From Platerodrilus igneus (taxonomy: Eukaryota > Arthropoda > Insecta > Coleoptera > Lycidae), in assembly GCA_036346225.1 (NCBI GenBank), contig JARFIW010000115.1:1240001-1304000 (forward strand): a stretch of DNA of 64,000 bases. Direction: 5' to 3'. Under the pieces are notes generated by a model. The model was given only the letters and a program-made list of their open reading frames with translations. It was not told the origin of the DNA and did no database searches. The first letter of the stretch is position 1. Each line of letters begins with the position of its first letter. A program made the translations under genes and the position numbers. Positions 53,501 through 61,170 of this stretch are shown one piece after another.

Positions 53501-56173
53501 CTCTTATGAGCAATGTACATTAGATAAACCTAATGCAACGTTGTTCGTTTTCACACATCGTAAAGAAAGTAATTACATTTCAACGGTTTACTTCTACGTC
53601 GATATGGTTCTGGTTGATAATAAAAATAAATCCTATTTTTTTTATTTTACAATATAATTTAGCATCTCTTGCTGCCAACTTCAGTTAATCTAGTAGAAGG
53701 ACAAAGTGGCAACATGTACATTCACTTATTTTGATTTTCCAATGCTCCACCCCGAAGGTATTACATTGGCCAGGAAGCGAGTGGTTTTTACTTGGACATT
53801 TTAAATTTTGCCCAACCCTTGCTGTTCCAGACAAGTTAGTGTAACATTTTTATGGTTTCTGGAGCTTTAATATGCAACCTAGCGTTAGTGGAAACACTTC
53901 CAAGTCAAATACGTTCTAGCATTAGATAATCAGGGTGGGAGAGGGTAATGTCAATGTCGTTTCTGTTATCTTATGAAGAAAAAAAAAGGAATCCATTTTC
54001 ATCCTGAACATTGTGTTTGATTTTATGTACCGAGAAGACATCGCCACAGTAAGGATCTTTAACGTGAGTGCCAACACGCACACAAAGAACCACATTTTAT
54101 CTCTCATCCGAACAAGGATGTATTTTGTTGCTTGCATAACATTTTTCAAGTGGACCGTGTAGGGAATCGAATCCGGAACCTTGGGGGCTTAGTAGTCACA
54201 CGCATACCAACTAAGCCAAGGAGCCGTCTAACAGATACATACAGCAGAAAAACCTTATTCAGCGTTATTCGTTTCTACACATTGTAATGAAAGTAACTTC
54301 AACTGTTTGCTTCTATGTTGGTAGGGTTTCGGTTGATTACAGGGTTTTCTTTTGTTTTACAATATTACCTAACACTTGTTGAAGCCAGACACCTCACCTT
54401 CAATTAGTCTGGTGTTAAGACAAGGTAACATCAAGTACGTACATTAGAAAATTCAGTGTTGCTCGTTTTTATACGTTGTAAAAAATCTTGTGCTTAAACG
54501 TTGATAGAGCTCAGGCCGAGAATAAATACTAGTTTTTCTTTGATTTATATGTTTTAGTGATTTTGAAGCCCCTTTCGGTAAATTAGTGTGAGAATAAAAT
54601 AACACCGAGTTAGTACTAGTAACTAGGAACAAAGTCGTCCAGCAAATAGGCCTACTAACTCCTATCCTTCAAACCTACCCGTCTCTTTAATGAAAGTCAG
54701 CATGTCTGGCCAGAGAAGGGAGATCAACTCCTCTAAGTCCAGGGTACCTAAACGCCTTAATCTCGTATACCCCTCGCCTTCCCCTATGTAGTGGGCAATC
54801 ATCTCTGCCTACTTCTTGAAGATTGGGCACCTAGGCTCTGTTTCGATAATCAGCAGGGTCGGGTATTGCCATAATCTGTTCGTCTTACACATTATACGGA
54901 ATGTAATCATATCTCAACTGTTTACTTCTACATTGATAAGGTTCTAGTTGATTAGGAGTATAAATTCTAAATTTTATTTTGTTTTAAAATGTTTTCTACC
55001 GCTTTGTAAAACCACCTTCAGTTAACCAGTTGTAACGACAAGGTAACGACAGAAAAACCTTGTTTACACGCATTGCAAAGAACATATCGCGCAACCGCAT
55101 TCAAGCCGCTCAAATCCATAGGAAAGACTAGCTACTAATTCGAAACATATGGAAACGTCTTAATCAAAACAAGTCGAAGTTACTTACGTAAACAGATACT
55201 TTTTAACTTGAAAGAACAAACGAGTTTGTTCGTCTGGAAGCAACCTTCATCAAACCTACGAATCGACGACTAACTTAATTAGGCGTGTTATGTATGTTAT
55301 CTGACGGTGTCTTTCACATTGGACGACAAATGAACTTTGTTACAAGCTAAGTTCCCTCTGAACGTTACGTCCTGCAATGTAACATCTGGACGGATAAGTT
55401 CCAATAGACAATATGAAATATAAACAGCAGCTGTGAAACCTTCGTAATATTAAATCCAACACGTTCCAAATCACAACACATACAAACCTGAATTATAGGA
55501 TTTGGCGCAAACGGTCGTGGAGCCGTGATACTCAAATCAGGAAACAATCGATCGATTCCTGTTATCAAATTTTCAATAACCCTACAAAAGAAAGCCATAG
55601 TATAACACAAACAATCGTTCATACTCACTCAGGTGGTACGTTATGATTACTCGTCTGAGTTTTCCTACGCTTCGTCGTACTGAACGTTTTGTAAGTCTTG
55701 TTAACAGAGTTCGAAGCTAGTATTGTAGCCGCTAGTGTACTATAATCACGTATCTGAAACCTACACATTAAAAACCAGCCCCCTAGTCCCACAACGTACC
55801 TTATCGGTCCATTTGTAACTGTTAACCAACTGGCTGTACAACGCCTGTCGTTCCTGTGTCGTTTCTTGACTTAGGTACGATGTATTTTCTAGGTTGAAAG
55901 GGCCTGGAGGAGGTGTTAGATTTGATACAGATGTTTCTAGATCCCTGGGTATAAAAGCGTTAGTGATAACTTTAAAGTGCAAGGATACCTTAAGTTGTTG
56001 TTTACGACTGTTAGGAGATCTTGAAGCTCGAGCATGAAACGATTTTCTTTGTTTTCTTCGCCATGATCAGCTCTTAAACCATCGCTTACTGTTTCGAAAA
56101 CTAAACCTACGTTAGATCTTAATACTTTTAACGAATTTAGCGCTGTTTGAAGTTGTTCTACGTCGCGTTCCAT
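44388..56173 (-). CDS. MED27: Mediator of RNA polymerase II transcription subunit 27, six coding exons
   Basis: MED27 belongs to the nuclear Mediator complex, which links transcription factors to RNA polymerase II. The coding exons in transcript order are 56173-55989, 55944-55800, 55753-55629, 55581-55488, 45350-45144 and 44519-44388. They total 888 nt, giving 295 residues plus TGA; vertebrate MED27 is about 311 residues. Family blocks occur in the right order: LKVLRSNVGLVFETVSDGLR (helical N-terminus, about residues 15-35), LYSQLVNSYKWTDK (about 97-110), VIENLITGIDRLFPDL (153-168), VTLGRILKAI (184-193), MPELAVRSFM (about 243-252) and the C-terminal LPPTWRDFRMLEAYHEEC. Cys266/Cys269 (CKRC) with His291/Cys294 (HEEC) match the family's C-terminal Cys/His pattern. 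Every intron is GT-AG and the frame stays open throughout. The ATG at 56,171-56,173 is chosen because an in-frame TAA lies 42 nt upstream. I infer an intact, functional gene. The oddity is the 10.1 kb repeat-filled intron 4. Confidence 0.95.
44520..45143 (-). other. MED27: MED27 intron 5, 624 bp
   Basis: GTATGT at the 5' end and AATTTTTTAG at the 3' end, phase 0. No tandem repeat, element or RNA gene is recognised inside it. Confidence 0.92.
45144..45350 (-). CDS. MED27: MED27 coding exon 5
   Basis: Residues 184-252 (69 codons). It begins VTLGRILKAIIAFKGLIIEW and contains DLWTNSRHKVFRKVTENCRA, ending MPELAVRSFM. These match the conserved MED27 C-terminal half block by block. The acceptor is TTTTTTAG|GTAACA and the donor ATG|GTATGT, both phase 0. 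Confidence 0.95.
45355..45620. repeat. Tandem family C (~190 bp), left remnant
   Basis: Diverged copies of the family C unit begin right beside the exon 5 acceptor. They share GTCGACGTTACATAATGC, AAGCTTCACAGCTGTTGTCG, TACTTAAAATATTTTT, TTGGTGATACTGGTGATAG and TGACTGTCTCGACAAAAATA with the main family C arrays. The run stops in the AACAAAACAGACAG part of the unit, where the second foldback element begins. Confidence 0.7.
45621..46122. mobile_element. Foldback element, copy 2 (in MED27 intron 4)
   Basis: Related to copy 1 read in reverse orientation. TGTTACATGCCAAAAATTGG, TTTTTAATTTGTGAGCG, GCGCCAATATTTTTAAAA, ATTTCCGTCACTTCGGACAG (about 45,711-45,730), GCGTCGGCGCAA and the central ATGTAGGTTCCTCTATCG and CTTATCGTTCCTT all align with the reverse complement of copy 1. 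Its distal arm is more decayed but ends in AAATTTTTGGTATGTGA, which pairs with the left end. It interrupts tandem family C, so it inserted after that array formed. Confidence 0.7.
46123..46240. other. Unclassified segment between foldback copy 2 and family C
   Basis: About 118 bp with no match to either neighbour. It may be the outer end of the foldback insertion or part of another insertion. Family C resumes with ACAACACAGAAGACAAAAC near 46,243. Confidence 0.4.
46241..46785. repeat. Tandem family C, middle block
   Basis: The TATCGTCACTT anchor occurs at 46,387, 46,553 and 46,728 (166 and 175 bp apart). Unit text includes GGCTGCCTCGAAAAACAAAG, GAGCGAAGCTTCGCAG, TTTCAAATAGTTGGCAATAC, GTCTCGACAACACAGACAAA and AAACAGTTGGTAATACTAAC. 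The block stops abruptly in TTGGCATCGGCT, where family B begins. Confidence 0.88.
46786..48960. repeat. Tandem family B (~143 bp) with ~430 bp trimer higher-order repeat
   Basis: About 15 head-to-tail units. The AGTTAGGTGT anchor is found at 47151, 47294, 47436, 47581, 47724, 47866, 48012, 48155, 48295, 48441, 48584 and 48725, with steps of 140-146 bp. Three unit types alternate: one with TGCTTGCGGATTTAAG and TTGCCTCTATTTTAG, one with TGTGCATTTAAG or TAGTGCATTTAAG and TTTTGAAAAATC, one with CTTGCGCATTTAAG and CTAAACATTG. The trimer repeats at 47,151, 47,581, 48,012 and 48,441. Each unit carries several GGTACAAAC motifs and near-palindromic CCCCTTAAGGG. The array sits inside family C. Confidence 0.92.
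48990..49890. repeat. Tandem family C, right block
   Basis: The same unit as at 46.2-46.8 kb. The AATATCGTCACTT anchor recurs at 49,018, 49,210, 49,406, 49,595 and 49,786 (192, 196, 189 and 191 bp). GCTTCGCAGT/GCTTTGCAGT and TCGACGTCGATTGTCTCGAC recur in each unit. It resumes after family B within the same part of the unit cycle, about 120 bp further along than where the left block stopped. Confidence 0.9.
49890..50190. other. Unclassified intron sequence between families C and D
   Basis: No gene, repeat or element is recognised. Family D resemblance (TCCTACATTTTCTTGTTTTA) begins near 50,190. Confidence 0.5.
50190..52560. repeat. Tandem family D (~205 bp)
   Basis: The GTTGATTAC anchor recurs at 50511, 50691, 50888, 51094, 51298, 51505, 51712, 51892, 52097, 52303 and 52502. 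Most steps are 197-207 bp; two are 180 bp, through internal deletion. Each unit contains CTTCAACGTTGTTTATTTTC, AAACGCTGTAAAGAACGTAA, TTTCAACCGTTTGCTTCTAC, AAGAATAAATCCTGGATTTT, TTTGAAGACACCTTCAGTTA and AAGGAGAAGGCAACGACAAG. Copies differ by roughly a tenth or more, so the array is older than families A and B. No higher-order period is evident. Confidence 0.9.
50292..50424. mobile_element. 133 bp hairpin insertion in family D
   Basis: Inverted arms of about 30 bp (50,291-50,320 and 50,362-50,391) share ATAAATATTTAT and TTCCGGGTTGGGACC around a 41 bp loop. AACCTAATTCAAC occurs immediately on both sides (50,279-50,291 and 50,425-50,437), and the family D unit continues in register across the two copies. 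This fits a MITE-like insertion with a 13 bp duplication. A duplication this long is unusual for a DNA transposon, so the family is left open. Confidence 0.65.
53064..53510. other. Unclassified island within family D
   Basis: About 440 bp with no D-unit sequence. Family D stops after TTCAGTTAATTTAGTGCAAG and returns with ATGTACATTAGATAAACC. Both strands have open frames of 71-77 codons, but neither has a recognisable domain. It may be an inserted element fragment; no terminal repeats were found. Confidence 0.4.
53728..54228 (-). mobile_element. tRNA-derived SINE-like insertion
   Basis: On the minus strand the right end reads like a degenerate tRNA: an A-box-like TGGCTTAGTTGGT (54,206-54,218) and a B-box-like GGATTCGATTCCC (54,162-54,174), 31 bp apart. 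The tRNA fold is poor, with a mismatch closing the T loop and no convincing anticodon stem, so it is not proposed as a functional tRNA. The body downstream contains CACGTTAAAGATCC (about 54,051-54,064), a type of motif I associate with invertebrate SINE bodies. Family D is interrupted cleanly on both sides. The element limits and the part left of about 53,950 are uncertain. Confidence 0.6.
54603..54885 (-). pseudogene. Possible decayed C-terminal end of a retrotransposon ORF
   Basis: A non-D island with higher G+C than its surroundings. On the minus strand one frame reads CPIFKK, a single TAG, then AEMIAHYIGEGEGYTRLRRL and continues ISLLWPDMLTFIKETGRFEG to a stop at 54,664-54,662. A Cys-containing segment followed by a helical FIKETGRF end resembles the C-termini of some non-LTR retrotransposon polyproteins. 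This is a resemblance from memory of the class, with no full domain present. The internal stop and short length mean it is at best a remnant. Confidence 0.35.
55081..55487 (-). other. MED27 intron 4, 5' part without recognised repeats
   Basis: About 400 bp between the last family D copy and exon 4. I see no tandem unit, inverted repeat or coding block apart from the donor site GTTTGT at its edge. Confidence 0.6.
55488..55581 (-). CDS. MED27: MED27 coding exon 4
   Basis: Completes Glu152 and encodes residues 153-183, VIENLITGIDRLFPDLSITA through NPIIQ. The acceptor is TTTTGTAG|G and the donor CAG|GTTTGT, phase 0. The next in-frame coding sequence is 10.1 kb away at 45,350, where the protein continues VTLGRILK with no residue lost. 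Confidence 0.94.
55629..55753 (-). CDS. MED27: MED27 coding exon 3
   Basis: Residues 111-151 plus two bases of codon 152. It encodes IRDYSTLAATILASNS, a basic stretch TTKRRKTQ, then VPPE across the junction. The acceptor is TTTCAG|ATA. An AG seven bases earlier would put TGA in frame and is rejected. The donor is GA|GTGAGT. Intron 2 (55,754-55,799) is 46 bp and intron 3 (55,582-55,628) is 47 bp. This is the least conserved part of the protein, as in other MED27s. Confidence 0.88.
55800..55944 (-). CDS. MED27: MED27 coding exon 2
   Basis: Residues 62-110, from the split codon for Arg62 to Lys110. It reads RDLETSVSNLTPPPGPF and then ERQALYSQLVNSYKWTDK, the best-conserved central MED27 block. 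The acceptor is TACCCAG|G and the donor AAG|GTACGT (phase 0). Intron 1 (55,945-55,988) is only 44 bp and contains ACTAAC, a good branch-point match. Confidence 0.93.
55989..56173 (-). CDS. MED27: MED27 coding exon 1
   Basis: Residues 1-61 plus two bases of codon 62. It starts MERDVEQLQTALNSLK and ends in LQDLLTVVNNNL. The donor is AAG|GTATCC. The reading frame continues upstream to a TTG and then a TAA, so the ATG at 56,173 is the first usable start. A non-coding 5' exon cannot be excluded, because CATAG 15 nt upstream of the ATG could serve as an acceptor after a pyrimidine-rich stretch. Confidence 0.9.
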
Positions 56174-56260
56174 GACGCCTTTCAATCTATGCAATTTGGT
56201 GAGAAAGTGAGGTTAAGTGACTCTTTCATAGATTATATATAACGTAGAATTGGAAGATAC
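56174..56260 (-). promoter_or_regulatory. MED27: Possible MED27 core promoter
   Basis: A TATATATAA-like run on the minus strand at about 56,233-56,243 lies about 60 nt upstream of the start codon. That would fit a start site near 56,205 and a short 5' leader. This is a sequence resemblance only. The alternative is that the gene has an upstream non-coding exon (see 60,906). Confidence 0.35.
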
Positions 56261-56735
56261 GCTTTTACTTTGCGTTCTTAATTTTCCACCCACTTTAGAC
56301 TTTCTACCGGTGGATCCGAATCCAAGTTCCTTTTTCCAATCAAACTTACGATTCTGAAATTATGCAGCTTTTTCCATGACTTTGCAAAGAAAACTGCTAT
56401 TAGTAAGTGACTTACTTTAAAATTAGCGAAAACGTAAGGAAAATATAAATAAAATACTTAACGAATTAAAGGCTAGTTGCTTCAAAGTCACCAGAAAGAC
56501 GTGAGCTTGCTCCTTTTGAAAATGAAGGTTTTAATCTCCTAAACAATACCTAATTTCGTCCGGATTAGAAAAAACACTGTACTTATTTTCGTTACCCAAA
56601 CTACGTCTATTTTTCTTCAGAGTTGAAAGAACAACCAATTTTTTTTCCAAATAATATCTAGTTTCACTCTAAACCCCCCATTTTCGTTGTACAAAGAACG
56701 TCCAACTATTTCGGAATATAAAAAGAAACCGATTA
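56260..56735. other. Unclassified sequence upstream of MED27
   Basis: Low-copy, A+T-rich sequence with no exon or repeat recognised. Family E units start near 56,735 with ACCAGTTTTTTAAGATTTTT. Confidence 0.5.
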
Positions 56736-59700
56736 CCAGTTTTTTAAGATTTTTGATCTGAAATTTTAGTTATTTCCTAGTCCTGATGATCACGGCGTTT
56801 CTATGCGTTGTCTTGGAAAGCAAGCTCTGAAAATCATGAAAAACGACAAATAAAAAGACAGTTTTATGGGAGTTTTTCTAGAATTTTCGCTTTTCTCATA
56901 ATCAGCATAATTTAAGTGTTTATGTGCCTTTCTTGGAAGACGAATAAAAAACGTAGAAAAAAACAAATTTTATAGGATTTTTATCTAAAAATTTTAAGTT
57001 ATTTCCTAGTCTTAACGATCACAGTGTTTCTATGCGTTGTATTGGAAAGCAAGCTCTGAAAATCATGAAATCCAACAAATAAAAAGACAGTTTTATGGGA
57101 GTTTTTCTAGAATTTCACCTTTTCTCCTAATCCGGTTGATTTGGGCGTCTCTGTGCGTTTCTTGGAAGACGAACTTTGAAAATTGTAAAAAAGACGTATA
57201 AAAAACCAGTTTTATAGGATTTTTGATCTGAAATTTTAGTTATTTCCTAGCCCTAACGCTCATAACCTTTCTGTGCGTTATGTTGGAACGCAAGCTCTGA
57301 AAATTATGTAACCGACGAATAAAAAGACTGCTTTATGGGAGTTTTTCTAGAATTTCATGTAAAAAAGACGAATTAAAAAACCAGTTTTATAATACGATTT
57401 TTGATCTAAAATTTTAGTTATTTTCTAGTCCTGACGATCACGGGGTTTGTGGGCGTTGTCTGGGAAAGCAAGCTCTGAATATCATGGAAAACGACGAATA
57501 AAAAGACTGTTTTATGGGAGTTTTTCTATAATTTCACCTTGTCTTCTAATCCGGATGATTTAAGCGTTTCTGTGCGTTTCTTGGAAGACGAACTTTGAAA
57601 ATTGTAAAAAAGTCGTCTAAAAAACAGTTTTATACGATTTTTGATCTAAAATTTTAGTTATTCCCTACTCCTGACGATCACGGGGTTTCTGGGTGTTATC
57701 TTGAAAAGCAAGCTCTGAAAATCATGGAATATCGATGACTGAAGACAGTTTTATGGGTGTTTTTCTAGAATTTCACTCTTTCTTCTAATCAGGATGATTT
57801 AAACGTTTCTGTGCTTTTCTTGGGGAACGAATTTTGAAAATTGTAAAAAAGTCGTCTAAAAAACCAGTTTTATACGATTTTTGATCTAAAATTTTAGTTA
57901 TTTCCTAGTCCTAAAGCTCATAACGTTTCTGTGCGTTGTGTTGGAAAGCAAGCTCTGAAAATTATGTAACCGACGAATAAAAAGACTGCTTTATGGGAGT
58001 TTTTCTAGAATTTCATCTATTCTCGTAATCCTGATGATTTATTCGTTTCTCCGCGTTTCTTGGAATACGAACTTTGAAAATTGTAAAAAGACTAAAAAAA
58101 CCAGTTTTACAGGATTTTTGATCTGAAATTTTAGTTATTTTTTAGTCCTGACGATGACAGAGTTTCTGTGCGTTGTGTTGCAAAGTAAGCTCTGAAAATC
58201 ATGGAAAATGACGTATAAAAAGACAATTTTATGGGAATTTTTCTAAAATTTCCTCTATTCTCCTAGTCCGAATGATTTAAACATTTCTGTGCGTTTCTTG
58301 GAAGACGAACTTTGAAAATTGTAAAAAAAACACATAAAAATCCAGTTATATAGAATTTTTGATCTGAAATTTTAGTTATTTGCTAGTCCTGACGATCACA
58401 GTGTTTCTGTGCGTTGTGTTGAAAAGCAAGCTCTGAAAATCTTGGAAAACGACGAATAAAAGGACAGTTTTATGAAAGTTTTTCTAGAATTTCCGTTTTT
58501 CTCCTAATCCGGATGATTTAAGCGTTTCTGTGCGTTTCTTGGAAAACGAACTTTGAAAATTGTAAAAAAGTCGTCTAAAAAACCAGTTTTATACGATTTT
58601 TGATCTAAAATTTTAATTATTTCCTAGTCCTGACGATCATGGTTTTTCTGTGCGTTGTGTTGGAAAGCAAGCTCTGAAACTCATGGAAAACGACGAATAA
58701 AAAGACAGTTTTATGAAAGTTTTTTCTAGAATTTCCGATTTTTTTCTAATCTGGATGATTTGAGCGTTTCTGTGCGTTTCTTGAAAGACGAATAAAAGAC
58801 GTATAAAAAACGGCTTTTCAGAATTTTTAATCTAAAATATTAGTTATTTCCTAGCCCTGAGGATCACAGTGTTTCTATGCGTTGTGTTGGAAAGCAAGTT
58901 CTGAAAATCATAGAAAACGACGAAGAAAAAGACAGTTTTATGGGAGTTTTTTTAGAATTTCCGCTTTTCTCCTAATCACGATGATTTAAGTGTTTCTGTG
59001 CGTTTCTCGGAATACGAACTTGAAAAATTGTAAAAAAGACGTCTAAAAAACCAGTTTAATAGGATTTTTTATCTGAAATTTTAGTTACTTCCTAATCCTC
59101 ACGATCACGGCGTTTCTGTGCGTTGTGTTAGAAACCAAACTCTGAAAATCATGAAAAACGCAGAATAAAAAGACAGTTTTATGGGAATTTTTCTAGAATT
59201 TTCGCTTTTCTCCTAAACCGAATGAATACAGCGTTTCTGTGGGTTTCTTGGAATACAAACTTTGAAAATTGTAAAAAAGACGTATAAAAAAGTTTTATAG
59301 GATTTTTCATCTAAAATTTTAGTTATTTCCTAGTCCTGACGATCATGGTTTTCCTGTGCGTTGTGTTGAAAAGCAAGCTCTGAAACTCATAGAAAACGAC
59401 GAATAAAAAAACAGTTTTATGGAAATTTTCTAGAATTTCCGATTTTTTTCTAATCTGGATGATTTGAGCATTTCTGTGCGTTTCTTGGAAGACGAATAAA
59501 AGACGTATAAAAAACAGCTTTTTAGAATTTTTAATCTAAAATTTTAGTTATTTCCTAGTCCTGACGATCATGGTTTTTCTCTGCGTTGTTTTGGAAAGCA
59601 AGCTCTGAAAATCATGAAAAACGACGAAGAAAGAGACAGTTTTATGGGAGTTTTTCTAGAATTTCCCTTTTTTTTCCTAACCCGGATGATTTAAGCGTTT

Positions 59701-59740
59701 CTGTGCGTTTCTAGTCCTGACGATGCCAAAGTTTCTATTC
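56735..59740. repeat. Tandem family E: ~240 bp dimeric unit
   Basis: The CCTAGTCCTGACGATC anchor recurs at 56776, 57005, 57246, 57424, 57664, 57904, 58140, 58381, 58623, 58850, 59091, 59329 and 59554. Most steps are 225-242 bp; one is 178 bp, from a deletion. Each unit has two related halves of about 120 bp. One contains GTTGTGTTGGAAAGCAAGCT, CTGAAAATCATGGAAAACGA and GTTTTATGGGAGTTTTTCTA. The other contains GTGCGTTTCTTGGAAGACGA, CTTTGAAAATTGTAAAAAAG and TTTTGATCTAAAATTTTAG. The shared frame (CGTTTCTGTGCGTT, TTGGAA, TGAAAAT, GTTTTAT) shows the halves came from one ancestral monomer. No coding frame is sustained. Confidence 0.92.
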
Positions 59741-60780
59741 CAAAGATGAATAAGCGTTCTTTAGGAAACGAAACTAAGCACTGCTGTCTCAATTCCTAAC
59801 GAAACTAAACACTTTTTGGAAAAAGAAATTCTACTGTTTTTTCTACTCTAAGAATGTGGACGCTCTTTGGAAAACATAAGTAAGCAGTGACCTTTTTATT
59901 CCAAGCAAACTGGATATTCTTTCGAGAAAAAAACTGGTTGGTCTTTCTATTACAAAAAAAATTGGCATCACTTTGGAAACGAAAATAGGAAGGGTTCTTT
60001 CTATTCCGAAAATATTCTTTGGAAAAAAATCGTTTGCTCTTTCTATTCGAAAGCAGAATAAGCGTTCTTTGAGAAACGAAACTAAGCAGTGCTGTCCCTA
60101 ATTCCTAGCGAAACTAAACACTTTTTGGAAAAAGAAACTCAACAATTTTCCTATTCTAAAAAATATAGACGTTTTTTGGAAAACGAAAGTAAGCAGTGAG
60201 CTTTTTATTCCAAGCAAATTGGATATTCTCTGGAAAAGAAAACTGGTTACTCTTTCTATTAAAAAGAAGTTTCTTCACTTGGTAAACGAAAATATGAAGG
60301 GTTCTTTCTATCCTGAGCATATTCGTTGGAAAAAAATTATCTGTTCTTTCTATTCTAAAGAAGAATAAGCGTTCTTTGGAAACGAAAATAGGCGGAGTCT
60401 TTTTATCCCAAGTGAAACTCCATATTTTTTGTAAAAAACCGATCTTTTCTATTCTGAAGAAAAATATTTCTTTGGGAAGCGAAAATAATTAGAATTCTTT
60501 CTATTCCGATTGAAACTAGATACTTTTTGAAAAAAAATTGTTTGCTCTTTCTATTACAAAAAAAAATCACTTGGGAAACGAGAATAGCAAAAGTTCTTTC
60601 TATTCTGAGCATATTCCTTGAAAAACAATTATCTGCTCTTTCTATTCCAAAGAAGAATAAGCGTTCTTTGAGAAACGAAACTAAGCAGTGCTGTCTCCAT
60701 TCCTAGCAAAACTAAACTCCTTTGAAAAAAAAACTAGGTTGTTTTTTCTATTCTAAAAATATAGACGTGTTGGAGAAACA
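59740..60780. repeat. Tandem family F, left block (~50 bp subunits in ~300/600 bp units)
   Basis: Subunits of roughly 45-60 bp follow the pattern TTTGGAAAACGAAA, a variable middle, then TCTTTCTATTCC. They group into larger units: the landmark AACTAAGCA-TGCTGTC recurs at 59,776, 60,083 and 60,682 (307 and 599 bp), the longer unit containing extra subunits such as GCGGAGTCTTTTTATCCC. Open frames in this block come from the A-rich low-complexity composition. Confidence 0.85.
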
Positions 60781-61170
60781 ATGGGACAATTTACACTAAG
60801 CGTGAAACCCCAGATTATTTCTTTAGAGCAAGTGGACTGTGACTTGAGGGTAGTGTTGCGATAAAATACTCTTAGCGGTAAATCAAACAATGATCATGCA
60901 CTTACCTTAATGTTCATACTGTTGGCTTCTACGGAAGTGGTTGGGATCATCCAAACCAGAACAATCTCCGCTGACGGAATTATGTAGAAGCGCAATAACA
61001 CACACACCAAAAAATATATATTGTTTTAATACATGACCGCACGGGCCGAATGCTTTGAGACGAGTGTACAAAACCAGTGCTAGATAAGACCGCCTGGTTT
61101 ATCGCAAAACAAAACCTTGACTCTTTAAAATAAACAACATTGAAATTAAGAGTGGAGTTCTAAACCAATT
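60781..61170. other. Unique island interrupting family F
   Basis: About 390 bp of higher-complexity sequence between GACGTGTTGGAGAAAC and AAGACGTTTTTATGG, both of which belong to family F. It holds a candidate minus-strand exon ending at 60,906, described separately. It has no terminal inverted repeats that I can see. Confidence 0.6.
60906..61010 (-). other. Candidate exon with a strong splice donor (gene unknown)
   Basis: On the minus strand AACATTAAG|GTAAGTG at 60,906/60,905 is an excellent donor. The frame running into it is open and reads FYIIPSAEIVLVWMIPTTSV and then EANSMNIK, with an internal ATG at WMIPTT. It could be a first exon of an unrecognised transcript or a non-coding 5' exon of MED27, 4.7 kb further along the same strand. 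If MED27 used the CATAG acceptor upstream of its ATG, this frame would not be the MED27 frame, so the exon would be untranslated. The upper limit is arbitrary. Confidence 0.3.

Larger units (their letters stand above)
52560..55080. repeat. Family D, diverged and interrupted copies
   Basis: Recognisable but decayed D units occur around 52,600-53,060, 53,510-53,720, 54,230-54,600 and 54,885-55,080 (for example AACTGTTTGCTTTTACGTTG, CCTAATGCAACGTTGTTCGT, TCAACTGTTTACTTCTACAT). They are separated by three non-D islands of about 280-500 bp, described separately. Confidence 0.75.
45351..55487 (-). other. MED27: MED27 intron 4, 10.1 kb, repeat-filled
   Basis: Bounded by the donor GTTTGT at 55,487 and the acceptor TTTTTTAG at 45,351. 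It joins residues Gln183 and Val184 in phase 0. From the 3' side (low coordinates) it contains tandem family C, a foldback element, more family C, nested family B, family C again, then family D with its insertions. The other four introns are 44, 46, 47 and 624 bp, so this intron is over 200 times longer than the three shortest. Confidence 0.93.

Noticed and set aside
54158..54226. Functional tRNA gene on the minus strand
   Set aside because: A and B boxes are present, but the T-loop closing pair is mismatched and no proper anticodon stem or acceptor stem forms, so it is treated as a SINE head.
55754..55760. Alternative exon 3 acceptor (TGTAG seven bases upstream)
   Set aside because: Its use puts a TGA in frame after four codons; the downstream TTTCAG keeps the MED27 frame.
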